From assembly GCA_045639845.1 (NCBI GenBank), contig JAZUDW010000101.1, positions 1 through 18,551 of the forward strand: a stretch of 18,551 bases of DNA. The letters run 5' to 3'. The stretch's first letter is position 1. Every line of letters starts with the position of its first letter. This DNA comes from Colimorpha sp045639845 (GTDB lineage Bacteria; Bacteroidota; Bacteroidia; Bacteroidales; P3). The notes below the pieces were generated by a model. That model was given only the letters and a program-made list of their open reading frames with translations, was not told the origin of the DNA and did no database searches. The translations under genes and the position numbers were made by a program. Positions 1 to 6,682 of the stretch are shown here, piece after piece.

Positions 1-404
1 AAATCGTATCTTTGCATTGTGAATGCACAACCGTCCTATAACATCTCAGATGATCGCCGAGTTGTGATTTGCTTAAAAATCGTATCTTTGCATTGTGAAT
101 GCACAACGAAACTAAAAGGAACTGATAGCGCGCTTATGTTGTGATTTGCTTAAAAATCGTATCTTTGCATTGTGAATGCACAACCGAGTAAGTTAGAGGG
201 GGTGTTTACAAGTTGTTGTGATTTGCTTAAAAATCGTATCTTTGCATTGTGAATGCACAACCATTCTGATGATGTCGCCTCGCATAAAGATGTTGTGATT
301 TGCTTAAAAATCGTATCTTTGCATTGTCGCCGAATACGACAAAGCCGACAAGAGAGTGTTGTGATTTGCTTAAAAATCGTATCTTTGCATTGTGAATGCA
401 CAAC
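1..404 (+). CRISPR. Type II-C CRISPR array, trailing part, open at left edge
   Basis: Six copies of one repeat separated by five different spacers. The full repeat is 47 nt, begins GTTGTGATTTGCTTAAAAAT and ends GAATGCACAAC. Copies lie at 1-31 (cut by the window edge), 61-107, 138-184, 215-261, 292-327 (only 36 nt) and 358-404. Spacers are 32-60 (29 nt), 108-137, 185-214, 262-291 and 328-357 (30 nt each). The long repeat and 30-nt spacer are typical of Bacteroidetes type II-C loci. Orientation is fixed by the tracrRNA upstream of cas9: its anti-repeat pairs with the GTTGTGATTTGC end, so crRNAs read left to right and the array converges on cas2. The leader and an unknown number of further units lie outside the window. 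Each repeat has short terminal inverted ends (GTTGTG/CACAAC), an internal GCATT-GTG-AATGC hairpin and a promoter-like TATCTTTG at repeat positions 23-30. Spacer targets cannot be determined here. Confidence 0.98.
292..327 (+). repeat. Truncated CRISPR repeat (36 nt)
   Basis: This copy matches the other repeats exactly through position 36 (ending GCATTGT) but lacks the final 11 nt GAATGCACAAC. The following spacer (328-357) is still exactly 30 nt. The missing part carries one arm of the repeat's 3' hairpin and the CACAAC that mirrors the 5' GTTGTG. The tracrRNA-pairing half is intact, so the upstream spacer should still give a normal crRNA. It is the next-to-last repeat, towards the presumed old end of the array. 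Confidence 0.9.
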
Positions 405-458
405 ACAATCCGAGCAAAAAACTAACAAACAGAGTAATATAAGGATTGTTAGAAAATA
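405..458. other. Array-flanking sequence downstream of last repeat
   Basis: This A-rich segment follows the last repeat. It contains a 7-bp inverted repeat, ACAATCC at 405-411 and GGATTGT at 443-449. The words ATAAGGATT here resemble AATAAGGATT in the tracrRNA body, but no anti-repeat precedes them on this strand. No ORF of interest is present. It could be array trailer sequence. Confidence 0.3.
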
Positions 459-485
459 AAAAGCCAGCCTCTTCGGGTGGCTTTT
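459..485. terminator. Bidirectional intrinsic terminator between array and cas2
   Basis: The hairpin is AAAAGCCAGCC, loop TCTTC, GGGTGGCTTTT: an 11-bp stem with one internal G-G mismatch. It is flanked by A-rich sequence on the left and T-rich sequence on the right, so it can end transcription from either side. It sits between the plus-strand CRISPR array and the minus-strand cas operon, where convergent transcripts meet. Confidence 0.8.
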
Positions 486-606
486 ATTGTTAGATACACC
501 AATTCTTGAATCCTATGAAATTCCAAAAACAGCGGACTAGATAAACCTTTTTTACGATCAAAATGTTGCTTCAGCCAATGCGTAAATTCATAAAAAATCA
601 TAAAAA

Positions 607-939
607 TCAAAACAGTTCAAGCTGCTGACCAGGGGTGGATACTTCGACTACTTTTTGATTGCTATAAAGCTGTATCTCGCCAAACTGCTTGTCGGTAATG
701 GTGATCATTGCCACTTGACCATACTGTGGCACCATACTCCTCACCCTTCGTAAATGCACCTCGGCATTTTCGCGACTAGGACAATGACGCACATAGATTG
801 AGAATTGAAACATGGTGAAGCCATCACCCATCAAATGCTTGCGAAAATCGGCTGCCGCCTTACGTTCTTTTTTGGTATCGGTAGGAAGATCAAAAAACAC
901 CATAACCCACATAATGCGGTATTCACTGAAACGATCCAC
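607..939 (-). CDS. cas2: CRISPR-associated endonuclease Cas2 (type II-C)
   Basis: Cas2 dimers bridge two Cas1 dimers in the spacer-integration complex. The product is 110 aa if read from the GTG at 939, giving MDRFSEYRIMWVMVFFDLPT. This start is chosen because type II Cas2 proteins of Bacteroidetes usually have a short N-terminal stretch ending YRIMW, and because it lies 4 nt after the cas1 stop codon, as expected for a coupled operon. ATG at 912 (MWVMVFF, 101 aa) is the alternative; a longer in-frame ORF reaching 1059 would overlap cas1 and is unlikely. The first beta strand ends in the conserved Asp (FFDLP, D17). The segments GFTMFQFSIYVRHCPSREN and ITDKQFG are family hallmarks, and the protein ends QLELF, common in this subfamily. 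It appears complete. Confidence 0.96.
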   Translation of the reverse strand: MDRFSEYRIMWVMVFFDLPTDTKKERKAAADFRKHLMGDGFTMFQFSIYVRHCPSRENAEVHLRRVRSMVPQYGQVAMITITDKQFGEIQLYSNQKVVEVSTPGQQLELF

Positions 940-943
940 CTCA

Positions 944-1846
944 CTACAATGGAATAGATGGATACACGATTTTCCGCATCTCGCCAGCAAAGCACCGGCA
1001 GAGGCTAGCCGTGGTTTGACTAACAGCAACCATAAGAGGGCTTCGCCGTCCTTCAACAACCACTTCCATCACCGGGACACCCAATAGTTCACGCTTCATG
1101 TCGGGAGTGAGTTCCACTTCTTGCGGCCAGCGAGGCACCATATTCATCACCAGCCGATCTATATAGGGACGATATGGCTCCATAATATCGTCGGCTAGAC
1201 AGTAGGCATTGTAGCGGTTGTGATGATGAATACCCAAGGTTGGCAACATACCACTTCCCACCAAAGCACGAGCTACCAAAGCCCGAAGCACAGCGTAGCC
1301 ATAGTTGAACAGAGCATTGGGCCAATCTCCATCCTGACCACGTGTCCATTTTTGGTCGAACATATTGTCCCAATAGTATGCGGCTGCCCTACCTTCAAGA
1401 TTGTCGGTATCGCCACTCTTCACTTGACGAGCCCACACTTCCATGCAGCGCACTTCAGAGCCCCTCAGCTCTTTTAACACAGCTGCCTGATTCAGGATTT
1501 TCTGAGTCACCGTTTGTTGCCAAAGCTGTTTCTTCAAAGGAAGAGAAGCATTGATTTGGCAGGCAAAGCGTTCGCTCTGCAGAGTATTGCCTTCGAGTGG
1601 CATAAGGAGTCCTGAGGGCATATGCTTGGCATTGCATGTGATTACGGCCACGTTGTTGTCTGCCAAGGCCGAAAGCGCCCCATGGGTGATGCTGATCTGC
1701 TGATGATCAAGCAACACCACACCGATATCCTCTATCGGAGCCGTCACCGTGCGGGACGGCTCCTCGTTTGTCAACTTAATCACCAGTTGGCCATTGGCGA
1801 GCGACAGATAAGCAGGGTTGGAGAAACAGAGCGTTCGTTTTATCAT
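944..1846 (-). CDS. cas1: CRISPR-associated endonuclease Cas1 (type II)
   Basis: Cas1 is the metal-dependent integrase that inserts new spacers together with Cas2. From the ATG at 1846 the product is 300 aa and begins MIKRTLCFSNPAYLSL, the usual start in Bacteroidetes type II Cas1. An in-frame ATG at 1864 would add MEKLYS and would start 1 nt after the cas9 stop codon, so coupled translation from there is possible. The N-terminal beta domain includes PIEDIGVVLLDH. The C-terminal helical domain carries the expected metal ligands: E151 (LEGRAAAYYW), H208 in LGIHHHNRYN and E223 in LADDIMEPYRP. The full helical domain is present to the C-terminus. The gene lies between cas9 and cas2 in a tight minus-strand operon with no frameshift, so adaptation is probably functional. 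Confidence 0.97.
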   Translation of the reverse strand: MIKRTLCFSNPAYLSLANGQLVIKLTNEEPSRTVTAPIEDIGVVLLDHQQISITHGALSALADNNVAVITCNAKHMPSGLLMPLEGNTLQSERFACQINASLPLKKQLWQQTVTQKILNQAAVLKELRGSEVRCMEVWARQVKSGDTDNLEGRAAAYYWDNMFDQKWTRGQDGDWPNALFNYGYAVLRALVARALVGSGMLPTLGIHHHNRYNAYCLADDIMEPYRPYIDRLVMNMVPRWPQEVELTPDMKRELLGVPVMEVVVEGRRSPLMVAVSQTTASLCRCFAGEMRKIVYPSIPL

Positions 1847-1865
1847 GCTATACAATTTCTCCATA

Positions 1866-4800
1866 TCAATACTCCCCTACTGCAACAATCTGCCCAGCAT
1901 GGTTGACACGAACCTTGACAACACATTGCAATACCAGAAGCGACGTTATTCTTTTCCACGAAATATCTTTAAGCAACTTTGGTGAGTCTGTCCCTGTATC
2001 AAGATGATGACGGAAACGATAATCTCCACTCGACAATGTCTGCACTCTGAAGAGGTTGGGGCTGATAAGGGCATAATTGGCCTCGTTGGTAAGATCAATA
2101 TCCTTCGGATCAAAACCACTCTCGGCATTCGGGAATACGAAATATTCGTTTTGCTTCATGGTGAAGAGGAATTGCCAGCCAAGGTCTTTATTGAACTCCT
2201 TGTCGATAACAGGCACATGCTGCATTGCCCTCGATGTGGCTTCATAGAAGCTCACAATATGTTCCTGAAGCTTACCGTCGGCATCACGGAAAATAGCCAC
2301 ATGATGGTTGTTTCGAAGATTGACATAGTCGGCAGGCTGCTTGTTGCCATCGGCATCGAGAATAAATTTTCCATCTTTGTCTTTCATGTAGTGAATAGGT
2401 TCACCTTCGATACCCTCGGCAATCTTCACACTCTTGATACATATACCAGCCTTTTTGTTGAGCCATATGGGATTGTCGTCGAGATTACTGAAAGCCTTGG
2501 CGGCATCGCCACCAAACTGGTCGAGACGGGCTTTGAGAATGCGGCGGATGCCTTCATCTACCACCTTGTCCAGTTTGAGGTCCTTGGTAATAGGCTTGCG
2601 CACCGTACAAACTTCATCAAAATAATGAATAACAACCCTGTCGGGAACCTTGTCTGTATGTTCGGCATTGAGCCAGATTGGATTCTTTTCGAGACTATTT
2701 TTCCCTGTAAAGGCTTTTTTTGCATCACCGCCAAAGGCTTCGATGCGCATACGGAGAGCCTCACGTTGTGCAGCGTTTGCCACTTGGGATATGAGGTCGG
2801 TTGTTAGTTTGGAGCCCACAGCCACCTCTTTAGTGCAAGGCACCTTCATCTTGCCATATACCGTTTCTTTGTGCAAGCTGCCACGCGGGGTAAGCTGAAC
2901 CTTCCTACGTGTGCCATTCTTGGCCTGAGTGGTATTCGTGTTGCGAGTCACCACCTTGTTTTTGGCTTTGATAGAGATGAGCACTTGTTCCAAGTGACGT
3001 TTGGCTTCGGCACGAAACTCATTGATCTCCATAGGGGCCTTGAACACAAGATGCCCATCTTTGCGTTCGAGTGCCGTCTTCTCTATGGCATAGATGCTCG
3101 ACGACTTGTCGCTACGGGCATTAAGATTATTGAGATATTGGACAATGCTTCTAGTGGTGAAAGCTACCGTGAGTGCATCCATGGCATGGTGACGATGGTC
3201 GTTGCGTTTAGTCCAATCGACAATGCGACGGGTATGCTGTCCGTCACGGCCTTCTACAACCTCGGTGAGACCCAGTTTATTGTACTTGTCCCAGTTGAGT
3301 TCCTGCATCACATTGACAAGCTGCCAGTCTTGGCGCAAACGATCGGTAATGGTACCCGTGGTGGGCACCACCGATCGAACTACTTCGAGCATCATCTCCT
3401 GCGCTTTGCGAGAGATATACTGGGTGTTGCGAAGATCACGATCGATGAAATCTGAGGGTATATCGGCCAAAGCCATTTTCAGTTTGGTATATTTAGCCTT
3501 CGATATGGCTTTCTTTTTGAACATCTCCTCTACACGCTGGAGGTAGTCTTTAAGACCTTCGTCGCCATATTTACCCTTAACGTAATCAAAGGCGGTAGCA
3601 TCACTCTTCTCGATGTTGACAGCACGATACTCTAGCGTTTTGTTGGAAAACGAATCATCGAAAAGACGTGCTTGAGGAATGATATGTTCGATATCAATTT
3701 CCTTGCTGAACAATTTTTCTAATGGAATATAGGTATTGGAATAGAGGGTTTTGTACCCATTGGGTTCCAATTCCTTATAAAGACGGTAACGAATAATATC
3801 GTTGCGGCTGCCATATTGGGGACCGAAATGAGACTGAAGGAACTTGCGACATTCTTCTGCTTCTTTGGTATTTTTATTGATGGCATCAACAGCCTCGGCA
3901 CGTTCGGCAGCACTCTTTTTGAGGTCTCGAGCCATCTCCAATCGTATCTCGTCGGGACGCCCATACTGGTCGATCACCGCATTGACCACATTGACAAGCT
4001 GGTTAAGGATCTTCTCAACCACGGGATTGCGCAAACTATTGCGAGGAAGAAGGGAAAGATGGTCTTTGAGCTGCCGATGCTCTATTTCCTCTTGGGTAAG
4101 CGATGCTTTGGAGTGCTTGTACCCTGCCATGGCACATGCAGCACTATATTCGTGACCTGCTTCCAAAAAGGGGAGTATCTTCTGCATAGCTTTGACGCTA
4201 AGGCTACCGTAATCGTCTTCGAATCGAACCGAAGCCATCACCTTAGCGTACTCTTTTGGCAGGGAGAGCATATCCATCAAGCGAGCAACCAATTGCTCGT
4301 CGCCCGTTGGAGAATTGTCGCCCTCAAAGGAATAGAGCAAATGCCAAAGGCGGTAGAGCGGCTGGCGGTCGAGATCTTCGCCCATGGCCTCGCTATCGAA
4401 AGAGAGCCAATCGGTATTGAATCCCAAACCGGTGAAGATATCCGAAACCAGATGCTTGGCTTCATTGCCCGAAAGTGTGTCAAAATTGTAATCGCCATGG
4501 CCGCTCATCTCTATTATGGACTGACAAGCCTTGAGCAAACGTGCCATGGTACGGTCTCCTTCTACTTCCTTGAAATTGATATCAAGACCTTTGGTGGAAA
4601 CAAAAAGCGTTTGGAGCACTTCCTTCTTGCTCATTTTGGCTTTATAGTACAGATGGGAGGCAAGTATGCTACGCTCCTCTTCGTTAAGAAAACGACACCC
4701 TTCGCTATCTTTCACCGTGATGTTGTTGAGCATTTGCCATATCTTGAAACGCTGGAAAATGGGAGAGGATTTGGGCGCTACTTTGCGATTTTCAAACTCG

Positions 4801-5933
4801 CAGTTGGCGACGAGCCATTTCTGCGATTTAAGACGACGCTGGTAGAATATCACAATGTCACGAATCTCATGCTTGAGCTCCATAGTGAGCTCTGGGTGAT
4901 ACTGAGCTTGTGTTTCCCAGATACGTTCAAACTCATCGAGATAGTCTTGCCGATAGAAAGGTTGGTTCTTAAGTGTCTTATGGGGGTCGGCATCGAGACG
5001 GGCTATCAGATACTGGCCAATGGTTTGATGGTTGAAATAAAGCTCTTTGCTACGATCACTAATGGCACCAAGATAACCGCTAGATCCATTCATTGCACCC
5101 ACTACTTCACTGAGCACAAGTGCCAGCTCTTCGGAAGTGAGAGGTGCAAGGAGTGCTTGATGACGCAATGCATAGACAGCTTTAAGGCGTTCGATGCCTC
5201 TACCTTTGACATCGGCAGTATAAATATTGTATTTGGCCAAGAAGAGCTTCGTGGCACCAGTCTTGGTCTGTCGGTCGAGTTGAGAACGGAACTCGGATGT
5301 AAGAATATCGGGATGATGTGGTTGCTGGAAACTCCATATGCGATCAAGTTCTGCACGGAGATCAGAGCGATAAAACTCAGGAATATAACGTTTGCCTTCG
5401 GAAAGGATACGATGGCCGAACTGACCGGGTGTAAGCGATTCATCGTAAAGAATCTTAGCTACTTCCATACCATCTATTAGCTGGCCTTCATCGCCACCCA
5501 CGGCCTTACGACTACTTTTGTAGCCACGCTTCTTATTGATCATGAGCAACACCCGAGCCAAATCTTCGAGCGATACTGCATCGGTGGCTGCTTTGGCACG
5601 AAGACGATAGGTGGCAAACGTGGAGAAGTTGCCTTGCTCGGAAAGAATGGTGTTGTCATTAATCCACCCTTGCTCTTTGAGCAGTTCTATAAGATTGTCA
5701 CGACGAAGTTTATAGCGCTGAAGATTGCGACGCATACTGCGTTTTGACGTGCGGTCGGCATTGGTGGTGATAGGACGTCCTTTCTCAAAGTTGGTCTGTT
5801 CGTCAACGGACAATGGAACAATACGAACACCCAAGCGTTCGATAGATGATTTCTCGTCGGCATGTTCGGCTTCGTTCACCAAAGCCCAACCAATACTTGT
5901 GGTGCCAAGATCCAGGCCTAATATTCTTTTCAT
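1866..5933 (-). CDS. cas9: CRISPR-associated endonuclease Cas9 (type II-C, large Bacteroidetes form)
   Basis: Cas9 is the RNA-guided, double-strand-cutting effector that uses crRNA and tracrRNA. The product is 1355 aa from the ATG at 5933 (MKRILGLDLGTTSIGWAL); a TTG 9 nt further upstream is less likely. Domains in order: RuvC-I with D8 in GLDLGTTS; an Arg-rich bridge helix near residues 61-80 (RTSKRSMRRNLQRYKLRR); a helical recognition lobe; RuvC-II with E666 in IRLEMARD; HNH with DIEHIIPQ (H750) and N764 in FSNKTL; RuvC-III with HHAMDA (H916, D919); then a long C-terminal wedge/PAM-interacting region from about 1000. All nuclease residues are present, so it should be catalytically active. 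The C-terminal region holds an internal duplication: FGGDA.KAF followed by NPIWLN at about 1058-1089 and again at 1131-1159. The length fits larger Bacteroidetes II-C Cas9s. No csn2 or cas4 is nearby, which supports II-C. The tracrRNA ends 14 nt before the start codon. Confidence 0.99.
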   Translation of the reverse strand: MKRILGLDLGTTSIGWALVNEAEHADEKSSIERLGVRIVPLSVDEQTNFEKGRPITTNADRTSKRSMRRNLQRYKLRRDNLIELLKEQGWINDNTILSEQGNFSTFATYRLRAKAATDAVSLEDLARVLLMINKKRGYKSSRKAVGGDEGQLIDGMEVAKILYDESLTPGQFGHRILSEGKRYIPEFYRSDLRAELDRIWSFQQPHHPDILTSEFRSQLDRQTKTGATKLFLAKYNIYTADVKGRGIERLKAVYALRHQALLAPLTSEELALVLSEVVGAMNGSSGYLGAISDRSKELYFNHQTIGQYLIARLDADPHKTLKNQPFYRQDYLDEFERIWETQAQYHPELTMELKHEIRDIVIFYQRRLKSQKWLVANCEFENRKVAPKSSPIFQRFKIWQMLNNITVKDSEGCRFLNEEERSILASHLYYKAKMSKKEVLQTLFVSTKGLDINFKEVEGDRTMARLLKACQSIIEMSGHGDYNFDTLSGNEAKHLVSDIFTGLGFNTDWLSFDSEAMGEDLDRQPLYRLWHLLYSFEGDNSPTGDEQLVARLMDMLSLPKEYAKVMASVRFEDDYGSLSVKAMQKILPFLEAGHEYSAACAMAGYKHSKASLTQEEIEHRQLKDHLSLLPRNSLRNPVVEKILNQLVNVVNAVIDQYGRPDEIRLEMARDLKKSAAERAEAVDAINKNTKEAEECRKFLQSHFGPQYGSRNDIIRYRLYKELEPNGYKTLYSNTYIPLEKLFSKEIDIEHIIPQARLFDDSFSNKTLEYRAVNIEKSDATAFDYVKGKYGDEGLKDYLQRVEEMFKKKAISKAKYTKLKMALADIPSDFIDRDLRNTQYISRKAQEMMLEVVRSVVPTTGTITDRLRQDWQLVNVMQELNWDKYNKLGLTEVVEGRDGQHTRRIVDWTKRNDHRHHAMDALTVAFTTRSIVQYLNNLNARSDKSSSIYAIEKTALERKDGHLVFKAPMEINEFRAEAKRHLEQVLISIKAKNKVVTRNTNTTQAKNGTRRKVQLTPRGSLHKETVYGKMKVPCTKEVAVGSKLTTDLISQVANAAQREALRMRIEAFGGDAKKAFTGKNSLEKNPIWLNAEHTDKVPDRVVIHYFDEVCTVRKPITKDLKLDKVVDEGIRRILKARLDQFGGDAAKAFSNLDDNPIWLNKKAGICIKSVKIAEGIEGEPIHYMKDKDGKFILDADGNKQPADYVNLRNNHHVAIFRDADGKLQEHIVSFYEATSRAMQHVPVIDKEFNKDLGWQFLFTMKQNEYFVFPNAESGFDPKDIDLTNEANYALISPNLFRVQTLSSGDYRFRHHLDTGTDSPKLLKDISWKRITSLLVLQCVVKVRVNHAGQIVAVGEY

Positions 5934-5947
5934 AATTATCAATTTGT

Positions 5948-5972
5948 AAAAAAAGACGAGTCGAAACCCGCC
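5948..5972 (-). terminator. tracrRNA intrinsic terminator
   Basis: On the minus strand, GGCGGG (5972-5967) pairs with CTCGTC (5960-5955) across the loop TTTCGA, followed by seven T's (5954-5948). The stem contains two G-U pairs, so it may be leaky. The cas9 ATG follows only 14 nt after the T-run. Confidence 0.88.
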
Positions 5973-6025
5973 TTAAATGTTCTCACAACGGAATAATCCT
6001 TATTGTGATTTGCTTAAAAATCGTG
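5948..6025 (-). ncRNA. tracrRNA (trans-activating CRISPR RNA)
   Basis: Read on the minus strand, this region starts with an anti-repeat. The plus strand at 6003-6024 is identical over 22 nt to positions 2-23 of the CRISPR repeat, so the minus-strand transcript pairs with every crRNA. Next comes AAGGATTATTCCGTTGTGAG, where GGA-TTAT-TCC forms a short nexus-like stem, then ACATTTAA. It ends in the hairpin GGCGGG-TTTCGA-CTCGTC (6 bp, with two G-U pairs) and seven T's. This layout is the known form of Bacteroidetes II-C tracrRNAs and has about the expected length (near 78 nt). Transcript ends are predicted from the promoter and terminator and are not measured. In the free RNA, CACAA of the anti-repeat can also pair with TTGTG just downstream. 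Confidence 0.95.
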
Positions 6026-6028
6026 ATG

Positions 6029-6059
6029 CAAAAATACAAACTTTTTATAAACTGCCAAT
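6029..6059 (-). promoter_or_regulatory. Predicted Bacteroidetes sigma-ABfr promoter of tracrRNA, and possibly of cas9-cas1-cas2
   Basis: On the minus strand TATTTTTG (6036-6029) matches the Bacteroidetes -7 consensus TAnnTTTG. ATTG (6059-6056) sits 19 nt upstream and matches 3 of 4 bases of the -33 consensus TTTG, at the preferred spacing. Transcription would start a few bases downstream, close to 6025, just before the anti-repeat. No other good -7 motif was seen between here and the cas9 start, so this may drive the whole operon by read-through. Confidence 0.7.
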
Positions 6060-6598
6060 ATTTTTTTTCAACCTCACAAACTGCCGAATATCATATACGC
6101 TGTAATTCACACACATATACACTTGTACACAGATGCATTTCCCCCTATATCAATACGGCATGACTTTACTGTATGTTTCGGATGGGGCCTTGTTGTTTCA
6201 AAAAAAACATTTCGGATCTTTCCAACGTTGAATCTTTTCCATCGTATGTTGCACGGTATATCGTATCCTTGTGCACGTCGAAACCGAAGGTTTGCATGCG
6301 AGTAACGTTTTGTGGTTAAATCACAAAGATGCGAAACGGCGGGGTGGCTTTCATAATTATTTTGATCGTTGTGCGTGAATAAAGGCACTGTCGTCTATTC
6401 CTGTGGGATTATATTTGCATCCAACGAAAGAAGGGGTTCTGATACCGAGAGTGTGTAGATAGCGGACAGTGGTTACTAAAAAAATAATGGATGCTAAGGC
6501 CGGCGTGTGCGCTTGGTGAGGCGTTGATATTTCAACCTACCTTTCGCCAGCAAGGTGCGGACTGAGTTTTTTTTTCTGAGATTCATGTACGCAGACCT

Positions 6599-6682
6599 GT
6601 AGTTTGATGGTATCGTGGCATGAAACGATCATTTCAAGCCATGATACGATCATATCAAGCCATGATACCATCGTTTCGTGCT
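6599..6682. repeat. Imperfect 21-bp tandem repeat forming an inverted-repeat cluster
   Basis: Four units of 21 bp lie head to tail at 6599-6619, 6620-6640, 6641-6661 and 6662-6682. The two central units differ at only two positions, sharing ATGAnACGATCATnTCAAGC. The outer units are diverged. The outer arms also form an inverted repeat: GATGGTATCGTGGC on the left pairs with GCCATGATACCATC on the right with one mismatch, and GCATGAAACGAT pairs with ATCGTTTCGTGC with one mismatch. Each unit is itself close to palindromic around GATC. No coding function is apparent. It may be a protein-binding site or a dispersed intergenic repeat. Confidence 0.75.

Noticed and set aside
150..459. Open frames of 68-92 codons across the CRISPR array
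   Set aside because: Their repeated peptide segments simply reflect translation of the CRISPR repeats.
940..1059. N-terminal extension of cas2 to 1059 (150 aa)
   Set aside because: It would overlap the end of cas1 by over 100 nt and adds a stretch not found in Cas2. The GTG at 939, just after the cas1 stop, gives the normal Cas2 N-terminus.
3816..5480. 554-codon open frame on the plus strand inside cas9
   Set aside because: It is antisense to cas9, whose reading frame shows all Cas9 motifs. The plus-strand product has no recognisable domain and is a by-product of codon bias.
607..6025. Possible additional adaptation genes (csn2, cas4) that would make this II-A or II-B
   Set aside because: No open frame outside cas9, cas1 and cas2 in the locus shows such a product. 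The operon is contiguous, so II-C is the consistent subtype.
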